A stretch of 64,000 nt of DNA from assembly GCF_000335475.2 (NCBI RefSeq), contig NZ_ANAH02000007.1:62001-126000 (forward strand), written 5' to 3'. The notes under the pieces were generated by a model, which worked only from the letters and a program-made list of their open reading frames with translations, searched no databases and was not told the DNA's origin. The stretch is from Cystobacter fuscus DSM 2262. Lineage in GTDB: Bacteria > Myxococcota > Myxococcia > Myxococcales > Myxococcaceae. A program made the position numbers and the translations under genes. Positions 1-7,720 of the stretch are shown here, piece after piece; the stretch's first letter is position 1, and every line of letters begins with the position of its first letter.

Positions 1-335
1 TGCTCGCACAGCCCCCGCATCGGCGAGGCCCGCCCCCCGAGGCCCTCCAGGCCTGCGCCTCCAAGAGCCAGGGCGCCACCTGCACCATCGACTTCCCGGA
101 TCGCCAGCTCGAGGGCACCTGCGAGTCGCACCATGGAGAGACCCTCGCCTGCCGGCCGGCGCGTCCTCCCGGTCCTCCTCCCGAGGCCCTCGCCGCCTGC
201 TCGGGCCTCCAGGAGGGCGAGGCCTGCACGGTGACGCTCCACGACAGGGAGCTCCAGGGCCAGTGCCACACCGGCCCCGATCAACAACGCGCCTGCCACC
301 CCGAGCGCTCCCACCGGGGACCCCCTCCGGAATAG
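1..335 (+). CDS. C-terminal part of a Cys-rich repeat protein (partial at window edge)
   Basis: The frame enters from outside the window and ends at TAG 333-335. It contains two tandem units of about 45 residues built on PPPEAL-x-AC, then G-x-x-CT, D-R-x-L-x-G-x-C and AC-x-P, with four cysteines per unit. The regular cysteine pattern suggests disulfide-bonded modules outside the cytoplasm. The N-terminus and any signal peptide are not visible. I do not recognise a named family, and no enzymatic motif is present. It converges on the cupin gene, whose stop lies five bases away. Confidence 0.7.
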   Translation, partial: LAQPPHRRGPPPEALQACASKSQGATCTIDFPDRQLEGTCESHHGETLACRPARPPGPPPEALAACSGLQEGEACTVTLHDRELQGQCHTGPDQQRACHPERSHRGPPPE

Positions 336-339
336 GGCG

Positions 340-801
340 CTACGGAGAGACAGCGGGCGTCACGGGCTCGCCCTGGCGGAAGCGCGCCTCCGGGCCCGGG
401 CCCACGTACACCTGCACGGAGCGGAAGCGCGGCGTGCTCTCGGCCACCCGGACCGAGTGGCGCAGGCCCGCGGGGATGTAGACGGCGTCGCCCTGACGCA
501 CGGACATCGCCTGCCCCTCGATGGTCATCTCCGCCCCGCCCTCCTCCACGTAGATCATCTCCACACTGTCCACGTGGACGTGCTCGGGCACCGTGCTTCC
601 CCCCTGGAGCTCCAACACGCCCATCGAGGCGGCACGGGCGCCGGTCTCCTCGTTGAGCAGCAGGAGCGCGGTGCCCTTGCCCTGGGCGATGCGGAAGGTG
701 GGAGCCCGCGCGCCGTCCACCACGTAGCGCACGGGCCGGGTGGGGACGCGGGCACAGCCCACGCCGACACACAACAGGGCCAACAGGAACACGGTACGCA
801 T
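340..801 (-). CDS. Cupin-domain exported protein
   Basis: This 153-aa protein starts at the ATG preceded by GGAGGGG (seven bases of which sit just upstream), in preference to an ATG 57 bases further up. The N-terminus has a hydrophobic stretch ending in VGVGC, a plausible lipobox, so an envelope-anchored lipoprotein is likely. Residues about 60-125 form a single cupin barrel: the motif VPEHVHVDS-(x)-E supplies metal-type ligands and the second motif is GDAVYIPAGLRHSV. Small cupins of this type are often metal-binding or sugar/small-molecule binding, but the substrate cannot be read from sequence. It lies 17 bp downstream of a cytochrome gene and is probably co-transcribed with it. Confidence 0.8.
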   Translation of the reverse strand: MRTVFLLALLCVGVGCARVPTRPVRYVVDGARAPTFRIAQGKGTALLLLNEETGARAASMGVLELQGGSTVPEHVHVDSVEMIYVEEGGAEMTIEGQAMSVRQGDAVYIPAGLRHSVRVAESTPRFRSVQVYVGPGPEARFRQGEPVTPAVSP

Positions 802-818
802 CACCCCTCCGTTCCGGC

Positions 819-1358
819 TCATCGGTGGTTGAGATACGTCGAGTGACACGCCACGCACGTCTCCACGAGGCGCCCGTAGCTCTCCGCGAGCGCCTGGTCG
901 TCCCGCTTCTCCGCGGCCTCGCTCACGGCGCGAGCGCGCAGGCGGGCCTCGTCCTGGAGCACGAAGAAACGCTCGGGCAGGAGCGCGTTGAGATCCGCCT
1001 CACCGCCGGGCAGGGGCCGGATGATCCGGGGCTCGGCGGAGATGTGTTTGGCCGCGGCGCGCGCGACGTCGTACTGGAGCAACGTCACGCCATACATGAG
1101 GTCGCGCGCGTCCTGCCCATGGCGCTCCATCTTCTGGCGCAGCAGGGACCGGGCCTGCTCGGGCAGATAGTCCGGCTTGCCCAACGAGGAGGGAGGCGAC
1201 TCCTTGTTGGCCGCCTCGGCCTTGGGCTTCTCGGCCTTGGGCTTCTTGGAGGGAGCGGCCTTCTGGGGCTCGGGCTCCGCGGCGGAGGCGTGGAAGACAA
1301 AGCCCGCGGACAGGACGCCCACGAGCATGAGGGGGACGCGAAAAGAAGTGGTCTTCAT
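819..1358 (-). CDS. Cytochrome c'-like exported haem protein
   Basis: The 179-aa product begins MKTTSFRV with a Sec signal peptide ending near HASAAEP, followed by a Lys/Pro/Ala-rich linker (about residues 28-60). The only haem site is CVACH nine residues from the C-terminus, in the context ETCVACHSTYLNHR. A C-terminal CxxCH at the end of a helical domain is the layout of cytochrome c' (four-helix bundle) rather than class I cytochromes. It should act in the periplasm as an electron carrier or gas-binding protein. Neighbours are a class I-type cytochrome upstream and a cupin downstream, all on one strand. Confidence 0.8.
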   Translation of the reverse strand: MKTTSFRVPLMLVGVLSAGFVFHASAAEPEPQKAAPSKKPKAEKPKAEAANKESPPSSLGKPDYLPEQARSLLRQKMERHGQDARDLMYGVTLLQYDVARAAAKHISAEPRIIRPLPGGEADLNALLPERFFVLQDEARLRARAVSEAAEKRDDQALAESYGRLVETCVACHSTYLNHR

Positions 1359-1455
1359 CGAATGGACTCGCCGGCCGTGATGCGCATGGGGCTTCTCACC
1401 CACTCGCAGGATCAGTCCTGGCTTCGCGGAAAGCAATGCACGGCCTCCGCGGCCC

Positions 1456-1848
1456 TCAGGGAGTCGCCGCCGAGGCCGCGGGGTTGCCCGCCTTGATCCA
1501 GCGCGCCAGCGAGAGGGCCTCCTGGGTGGACATGAGGTCCGCGTAGCTGGGCATGCCCGTTCCGGGCCGGACCTTCTGGGCGTCGAGGATCCACATGGCG
1601 ACCGTCTCGTCGGGCTTGCTCCGCGCGTTGACGAGAGCGGGGGCGAACATGGCGCCCTCGCCGTGGCAGCCGCGGCATTTCAAGCTGGCGAAGAGTTCCT
1701 CCGGAGGCCGCGGCGCCTGGGCGGTGGCGGTGTTTCCGGACGCGGAGGTCTCCGCCTCCTTCTTCTCCGAGCAACCCGCGAGGGCCACGGCCATCGACAA
1801 GAGCACCGTGTGGGACAGCGGAAGGACGAGGGGCATGCGATTGCGCAT
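1456..1848 (-). CDS. Class I-type cytochrome c lipoprotein
   Basis: The 130-aa protein has a signal sequence ending VALAGC, a good lipobox, followed by a short acidic/Ala-rich spacer. The haem-binding motif is CRGCH near residue 68, and GTGMPSYADLMS near residue 100 contributes the distal Met typical of small class I cytochromes c. It is likely anchored to a membrane and exchanges electrons in the periplasm. A second possible start (MPLVLPL) lies four codons downstream. It is first of three co-directional genes (cytochrome, cytochrome c', cupin), with a 97-bp gap before the next. A 21-bp piece of this gene recurs at 62723-62743. Confidence 0.85.
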   Translation of the reverse strand: MRNRMPLVLPLSHTVLLSMAVALAGCSEKKEAETSASGNTATAQAPRPPEELFASLKCRGCHGEGAMFAPALVNARSKPDETVAMWILDAQKVRPGTGMPSYADLMSTQEALSLARWIKAGNPAASAATP

Positions 1849-1860
1849 GCCCCTCCTCTA

Positions 1861-1933
1861 CTACCACCAGCGCGGGGAGGACCAGGGGAAGGGGGCCCAG
1901 AAGGGCGTCGCCAGGGTGTCGCCCTCAAGAAGG
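1861..1933 (-). pseudogene. Stranded 3' end of a DUF4846 gene (shard 1)
   Basis: The minus-strand frame reads LLEGDTLATPFWAPFPWSS then a TAG stop. The intact gene at 62769-63632 ends SLEGDTVATPFWAPFPWSS. A 37-bp core (1877-1913) is identical here, at 14600-14636 and at 62785-62821. It fills the gap between the giant-gene cluster and the cytochrome gene. There is no start or upstream coding sequence, so it is a remnant. Confidence 0.85.
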
Positions 1934-1941
1934 GGCGGGGG

Positions 1942-3900
1942 CTACGGGGTCACTTGTGAGAAGCGTACCTTCTGCACCCCCTCGATCATCTGCAGGGCCA
2001 GGGGCGCGGACGTGTACTCGGAGCGGCTCTGGACGTTCTGCAGCTTCTGGGCGAGTTCACCCATGTGGATGACGCCGAGCGCCTCGTCCTTCTTCCAGGG
2101 GACGGGGAACTGGCGCTCCAGGATTTCACTCCCCGTCTCCCGGTCACGCGGCGTCTTGCGGAACCTCGGCGCCTCGTCGACGGGCGCATCCACTCCAAAA
2201 TGCATCGCCTCCGGCTGGAGGTGGATGTCCACCGTCTTCACGTCGCCTTCGAAGAGACACAGGAGCACGTTGTCGTTCAGCCGCTCCATCCGCGCGAGGT
2301 TCAACATCGACTCCGGAGGCTGGAAGGTGTTGTCCTCGATGAGGACGTCATAGCCATCCACGAGCAGATCCTTCCAGCCGGAGACCACGGACGAGCGCAG
2401 CAGGAAGCCCGTGATCAACCGGTCCGCCTCCTCCAGGGGGCTGGCGCTCCTCCGCCGCAGCTCCAGACGCCTGTCCGCCTCGGTCACCCGGCCAATGCTG
2501 TTGGCGCCATCCAGCAGGCACTTCATCCAGCGCCAGTCCATCCGGAAGAACCGCAGGGACTCGGCGGGGAGGAGCCGCGCGTCGGGCACCAGGTATTCGA
2601 AGGGCACGCCGCGCAGGTCGCGCAGGTCCTCGAACCACTTCCTCACCACCTCGGGTGGCCCGGGCGGGGTGCGCACGCTCCGGAAGGGCATGCGGGACAC
2701 GCTCCGCGTCCGCAGCCGCTGCTCCTCCTGGCGCTGCGCGAGCCGGCCCGTGCGCTTCCATTGGTAGAGCGCGAGGGAGACCGCCTGATTCCGCAGTGTC
2801 AGCCGGCGCCCGAGCTCCCAGGCCGAAGCATAGGAGACATCGAACATGCCGGTCCGCGCCTCGTAGCGCAGCAGCTCGTCCGCGGCCAGGGCGGGCAATG
2901 CCACCGGCTCCTGCACGTCGCCGGGGCTCAGGGGGCCGTGGTACCACGAGACCGTCTTGTCTCCCTGGCGAAGGGCATGCGGCAGGGGAACGCATCCCCT
3001 GGCGAGATACGGAGCCGCTTCGGTCTCGACCTCCTCGGTCAGCCTGAGCGTGCTCGGCTCCCGCTTCACCTTCGAGAGCAGCGCGGTGAAGCTCTGGTCC
3101 GGATCCAGACACGAGAAGCTCCACCGCTTCAGGCTCACGAGGCGGATCAGCGCCTCTTCGCCAGCACCTCCGAAATCGAACTCCTCGGAGTCTTGATGGT
3201 AGCGACCCTCCACGGAGACCAGATAGACCGTGCTGGTTCCACCCTCTTGAGGCAGACGATTGCAGAGCACGGTCGCATGGGTATTGGTGCTGGCCGACGG
3301 GTCTTCTTTCTTCATGCCCTTGAGCTGGCGCACGTGGGCCAGATAACCCAGCTCGCTCTTCTTGGGCAGCACCGCCTCGAGCAGCCGCCGCTTCACCTCG
3401 ATCACGCTCACGCTGTCGTCCGGGTCCTGCCCCACCTCCTCCTCGAAGGGGGGGAACGTGGCCCCAGGTGCCGACGTCAGCTCCCGCAGCGGGAGGATGC
3501 GCTCGACGGGCTTGTCCTCGGGCGAGGTGAAATCCGACTCCCGGAACAGCAGGAGGGCGAGCCACGGGAGGTTCGGATCCTCGTTGTCGGGCGAGCGCTC
3601 CCAGGGCAGCGTGCTGCGGGTCAGCGTGATGTGGGGCAGGACATTCAGGTGGTCGCCCAGGCTTCCCTCGGGCGGGAAGACGCCGGCCACATCGCTCGGT
3701 GCGAGCGCGGTGAAGCGCTCTCCCGTGACCACGAAGGTGAGGCTGCGCTCCCAGGTGGCTGGCGTGGAGACCTTGTCGCTCTGGAGCGTCTGGAGCGACT
3801 GCGTCAGGTCCACGCGGTAGGTGCCGCTGTCGAGCGGGGGCTGGTGATACTGGATGAACTCGACGAGCGGGGCGGTGTCGGTGCGGGTCTTTCCAGTCAT
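1942..3900 (-). CDS. 652-aa protein of the DUF6603 gene cluster (unknown function)
   Basis: This is the last of five co-directional genes, 28 bp after the DUF6603 gene. I do not recognise a catalytic motif. Visible features are a soluble, charged composition, no signal peptide and no transmembrane segment. An N-terminal portion contains LPHITLTRSTLPWERSP followed by PWLALLLF, a mid-region CVPLPHALRQGDKTVSWYHG resembles a structural rather than enzymatic protein, and the C-terminus is rich in Arg. The start codon lies in a stretch with a purine-rich site (GAGG) upstream. It probably works with the DUF6603 and fibre-like proteins as one assembly. Codon use matches the host, so there is no sign of recent foreign origin. 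Confidence 0.8.
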   Translation of the reverse strand: MTGKTRTDTAPLVEFIQYHQPPLDSGTYRVDLTQSLQTLQSDKVSTPATWERSLTFVVTGERFTALAPSDVAGVFPPEGSLGDHLNVLPHITLTRSTLPWERSPDNEDPNLPWLALLLFRESDFTSPEDKPVERILPLRELTSAPGATFPPFEEEVGQDPDDSVSVIEVKRRLLEAVLPKKSELGYLAHVRQLKGMKKEDPSASTNTHATVLCNRLPQEGGTSTVYLVSVEGRYHQDSEEFDFGGAGEEALIRLVSLKRWSFSCLDPDQSFTALLSKVKREPSTLRLTEEVETEAAPYLARGCVPLPHALRQGDKTVSWYHGPLSPGDVQEPVALPALAADELLRYEARTGMFDVSYASAWELGRRLTLRNQAVSLALYQWKRTGRLAQRQEEQRLRTRSVSRMPFRSVRTPPGPPEVVRKWFEDLRDLRGVPFEYLVPDARLLPAESLRFFRMDWRWMKCLLDGANSIGRVTEADRRLELRRRSASPLEEADRLITGFLLRSSVVSGWKDLLVDGYDVLIEDNTFQPPESMLNLARMERLNDNVLLCLFEGDVKTVDIHLQPEAMHFGVDAPVDEAPRFRKTPRDRETGSEILERQFPVPWKKDEALGVIHMGELAQKLQNVQSRSEYTSAPLALQMIEGVQKVRFSQVTP

Positions 3901-3928
3901 GATCGGATTCCTCGAGGGGATGGGCGGC

Positions 3929-6900
3929 TCACTGGACCTGGGGAGCCACGACGAAGGTTCGTGCGAGTGATTCCGGATCGAGCGACACGTCCCGCTCGGG
4001 ATCGAATCCCAGTCCCTTCAGGAGCTGATCGCGGAGGTCATTCCGTCCCACCGTCTCGCGCAGCCGCTCACGGCGCGCCACGTCGTCTGCGCTGATGGGC
4101 TGGAACTCGGCGATGGGCTCCCACTGGAAGGCGTCTGGGATGGGGGTCGTGTCGTAGCGCAGCACCTCCGTGCGGATGTTCTCGGTATGGCCGGGTGCGG
4201 GCTGTGCCTTGATCTGGACGTCGAAGCCTGTCACCACGCCTTCCACGAAGCGCGGCTCGTCCGCGGAGGGCGGAAGCACCCGATCCTCGGAGGCCGTCTT
4301 GGCCGTGCCCCACACCGCGGAGGGGACCTTGCGCGTCATCGGCGTGAACGTGAACCAGTCCGTCACGTCCAGCTCTCCATCGTCCGTGAGCTTCGTGAGC
4401 CGGATCCATTGCTCCGTCTCGAGATCGTCTGGCGTCACCGCCATGGGGCGGATGCCGAAGGCTCCCTGGGTGCTCCCCATGACGATCTCCTGCCTCCCCT
4501 CCCCCTGAACGGCCTTCTTCGTGGGGACGAAGGCATCCGTGGTGAGCGCGAAGTCCTTGGGGTTGACCACCCAGAGCTCCTCCTCCCCCTTCTGCAGCCG
4601 CCGCAGCAGCCCGTTCGTCACCCCCAGGGTGCAGATCTCCTCCGCCGGAGGCAGGAATCCACTCTGGAAATCCTCCCAACCAATGGCCTTGGGATGGACG
4701 CTGCCCTGGTCTCCGAACTCGATGGTGAAGGAGAACAGGGTGACGTCGATCTCCGCGTAGCCGCCGAAATCCGGTCCCCACAGCCGCAGGGCGGCCGACA
4801 CGTCGACATCTCCGAGGAAGCCGAAGCCGGCGCTGATGCTCACCCGGAGTTCGATGTCGTAATGGTAGGGCTTCCAGCTGATCAGGAAGTCGGCGCCAGC
4901 ACGGAAGGTGGCGTGCGCATCCCCCGACTCGAAGCTGACCTCCAGCGAGCCGCCCGCCATCACCGCGTGCGCACAGAGCGCGAAGTAGCCGCCTCCCTTG
5001 ATGATGGCCACGTCGCCCAGGCGCCAGTTGAATCCCAGTCGCGGCACCAGCGGGTAGTGGTCGGGGACGGGGAAGCGGGGGTGGTAGCCTCCGGCGGTGA
5101 TGACGAAGTCGCCCGCGTGCGGCCCCGCCAACCACGTGTAGAAGGCATAGCCTCCCGTGAGCTTGCAGTCCTTGGACAGGATGTAGGAGGACGGCGTGAG
5201 CTGGGCGATGACGCCCAGGAAACCCTCCTCGGGGATGAAGGAGGCCTTCAAGGCCAGCTCGATCTGCGCGATGGGGTCCACGCCCGTGTTGGCCGCCCCG
5301 AAGGGAATGCTCAGGTTGGCGAGCCCGAGCACGTGCACCTCGAAGCGCTCGCCCAGCTTGACCGTGAGCAGGGCGAACCCCGACAGCAGCTTGAACGAGG
5401 TGAACTTCACTCCCACGGCCAGGAAGCCATCTCCCACGCTGGGCGTGAGATAGGTGGACAGCAGGGCGACCTTCTCCTGGAGGAGCGCCGCCCGGCTGTT
5501 CGCGTCACCGATGTCGTTCTGCCCGCTGAGCGCCTCCCGGACCAGGGGGAAGTCCTTGATCTTGTCCACCGTGGGAATCGTCAGCGCCCGGTTGACGCCA
5601 AAGCCCGCGGACAGCCCCTCCACGAAGAAGAAGGGCGGCCCGCCCAGGGGAACGCCCAGCACGGCATAGAGGAACAGCGAGGGCTCGCCCTTGAACTGCG
5701 CGTAGCCGCCAATCGCGCTGAGCGAGATGGCCCGGCCACCCATCTTCGCCTTGAGCAGCGCCAGGCCGTCGTAGCTCTCGACCTTCTCACCCTCCACTTC
5801 CATCTCGCGGCGCAGGAGGGTGCCGCCAATCTCCAGATTGGGCGTGCGGTAGTCGAGCGCCAGTCCATCGAGGTGGAAGCGGGGCGGCGAGCTCATCGTC
5901 ACCGGCGCGCTCACGGACAGTCCGGACAGGCCCAGGGACAGCGGCCCCAGGGCCAGGGACGCGTCGAGCAGCAGCCACAGCTCGCCCGCGTCGAACTTCA
6001 CCCCCACGCGCTCCAGACTCACCGGGCCCACGGCCTTCTGGAGCGAGAACCACTGGGGCTCCATGCCGCTCCGGGTTCCGGGACCCTCGACGATCTGACC
6101 GTTGTCGCTCACCTGGACCGGGACGTTGATGGGCAGCGTGAGGTCGCCGATCTGGAGCTCTCCCCGCAGCGTCACCCCCTGGGGGAGCACTTCCTTGCCC
6201 AAGGGCACGCCCTGGGCCTCGAACAGGGGAATGAGGGCGTTCACCTCGGGCTGGGTGAGCGCGGCGGAGGCCACCATGATCCGGTAGGTCAGTTTCACCC
6301 CGTCTTCTGGCGTGAAGTTCTGACCCACCAGGGGAAGCTGCGACAGGTCCAGGCCCGCGCCGACCTCCACGCCAAAGAGCCGCCTGGCCGTCAGGGACGT
6401 GGGGGGCTGCTGCCACGAGGCGAAGAGCGCGTGGTTCACCTGGAGGGTGAGCCCATCGGGAATGAGCGCGGCGAAGTCGGACGAGATGCCCTCGACCATC
6501 TTCCGCAGGCTCGTGCTCTCGCCCTCGGGGTTGGAGAAGCCCGCGAGCAGCGTCTTGCCGAGCGGCGCTGGCAGGTTGGGACGCGAGTCGATGGCGAGCT
6601 TCCCCGTGGACGCCCACTCACTGCGGACGGAGAGATTCTTCGTGGTGTTGTCGAGCGTGACCGAGAGGTCCTCGAGGACCAGCTCCTCGATGAACCGTGG
6701 CATGGGGATGCCCAGCTTGCCGGTCAGGTCCCCGACGAGGGCGCCGATCTCCACCTGCTCCTCCTCCGCCAGCCCGCCCTCGAAGACCCAATGGGTCGCG
6801 GTGGGATTGGTGGAGGTGCCTCCCCCCGAGCGGCTGGCCGAGACCACGAACTCCTTGTCCGCGAGCGCGAAGGAGCCGTGGATCTCCACCTCGGGCCGGT

Positions 6901-7654
6901 TGACCCCCTCCTTCGACATGTCGAGGCCGAGTCCGGTCAGGGTCACGAGCCCCGGCACCACTTCCCACTCCTGCGCGATCTCCGCCGCGAAGGAATAGCT
7001 CTGCTCACGGGGTTGGATGACGGCCTCGAGCCCCGTGAGAGTGAACGTGGACGGGTCGCCGCTCTCCGGCAGGACGCCCGCGAGCAGCGACGAGAGCGGC
7101 GCCGTCTGTCCCTCGGGCAGGGCAACGGCGACATTCATGGAGGGCAGCGCCACCCCGGCCTCCAGCAGGACCTCATCGTCGAGCTTGAGTGTGCTCCGGG
7201 CCTCGCAGGACACCTGCCGGGTCAGGGGATCCGACGGCGACTTCACCGTGATGGAGAAGAACAGCTCCTCCAGGGCGAACTGCCCGTCGATGATCTGCCA
7301 GGGCTCGGCGGATTGGAGCTCCAGGGTGACCGAGCTGACCCGGCGGGTGGGATTCTGCTCGAGGATGAGCTCGAACCCCTGGAGGGCGATGACGTTGGCC
7401 AGGGGGACCTGGGCGGGGATGATGTCCAGGCTCACGCCGCCCACGAGCTGGGTCAGGGCATCCAGCTCCGTCAGCCGGATGCCATCCAGCTCCGCGGTGA
7501 CGACGAGGGGCGAGGTGTCTCCTCCTCCCTCGGCGAGCTCGCCCTTCAAGACGAGGACCTTGCCGCCATCGGCCGTCTCGAGCTCGAACTCGAGGCCGTC
7601 ACCGAGCAGGGCGGCAATCCCTTCATTGGTCAGCAAGTCATCCAGCAATGCCAT
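3929..7654 (-). CDS. DUF6603-type giant beta-rich protein
   Basis: The 1241-aa protein starts at MALLDDLLTN (ATG 7652-7654) because GCGAGG is well spaced before it; an earlier ATG at 7714 would nearly touch the previous gene. The C-terminal half carries the pattern I associate with DUF6603: GGPPFFFVEGLSAGFGVNR, then DFPLV, then GGGYFALCAHAVMAGGSLEV and alternating beta segments. The first 650 residues are repeated beta-strand-like units (LxLxGL, VxLxxL) that look like a long fibre or lipid-transfer-like solenoid. There is no signal peptide, membrane helix or recognisable active site. DUF6603 has no established function that I know of. It is the fourth gene of the five-gene cluster. Confidence 0.8.
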   Translation of the reverse strand: MALLDDLLTNEGIAALLGDGLEFELETADGGKVLVLKGELAEGGGDTSPLVVTAELDGIRLTELDALTQLVGGVSLDIIPAQVPLANVIALQGFELILEQNPTRRVSSVTLELQSAEPWQIIDGQFALEELFFSITVKSPSDPLTRQVSCEARSTLKLDDEVLLEAGVALPSMNVAVALPEGQTAPLSSLLAGVLPESGDPSTFTLTGLEAVIQPREQSYSFAAEIAQEWEVVPGLVTLTGLGLDMSKEGVNRPEVEIHGSFALADKEFVVSASRSGGGTSTNPTATHWVFEGGLAEEEQVEIGALVGDLTGKLGIPMPRFIEELVLEDLSVTLDNTTKNLSVRSEWASTGKLAIDSRPNLPAPLGKTLLAGFSNPEGESTSLRKMVEGISSDFAALIPDGLTLQVNHALFASWQQPPTSLTARRLFGVEVGAGLDLSQLPLVGQNFTPEDGVKLTYRIMVASAALTQPEVNALIPLFEAQGVPLGKEVLPQGVTLRGELQIGDLTLPINVPVQVSDNGQIVEGPGTRSGMEPQWFSLQKAVGPVSLERVGVKFDAGELWLLLDASLALGPLSLGLSGLSVSAPVTMSSPPRFHLDGLALDYRTPNLEIGGTLLRREMEVEGEKVESYDGLALLKAKMGGRAISLSAIGGYAQFKGEPSLFLYAVLGVPLGGPPFFFVEGLSAGFGVNRALTIPTVDKIKDFPLVREALSGQNDIGDANSRAALLQEKVALLSTYLTPSVGDGFLAVGVKFTSFKLLSGFALLTVKLGERFEVHVLGLANLSIPFGAANTGVDPIAQIELALKASFIPEEGFLGVIAQLTPSSYILSKDCKLTGGYAFYTWLAGPHAGDFVITAGGYHPRFPVPDHYPLVPRLGFNWRLGDVAIIKGGGYFALCAHAVMAGGSLEVSFESGDAHATFRAGADFLISWKPYHYDIELRVSISAGFGFLGDVDVSAALRLWGPDFGGYAEIDVTLFSFTIEFGDQGSVHPKAIGWEDFQSGFLPPAEEICTLGVTNGLLRRLQKGEEELWVVNPKDFALTTDAFVPTKKAVQGEGRQEIVMGSTQGAFGIRPMAVTPDDLETEQWIRLTKLTDDGELDVTDWFTFTPMTRKVPSAVWGTAKTASEDRVLPPSADEPRFVEGVVTGFDVQIKAQPAPGHTENIRTEVLRYDTTPIPDAFQWEPIAEFQPISADDVARRERLRETVGRNDLRDQLLKGLGFDPERDVSLDPESLARTFVVAPQVQ

Positions 7655-7720
7655 GGCCATCCTCGCCCTGCTCAAGGTGTTCACGCGCCGGTCCGTGTTC
7701 CGGCGGGTTTGCATCTCATC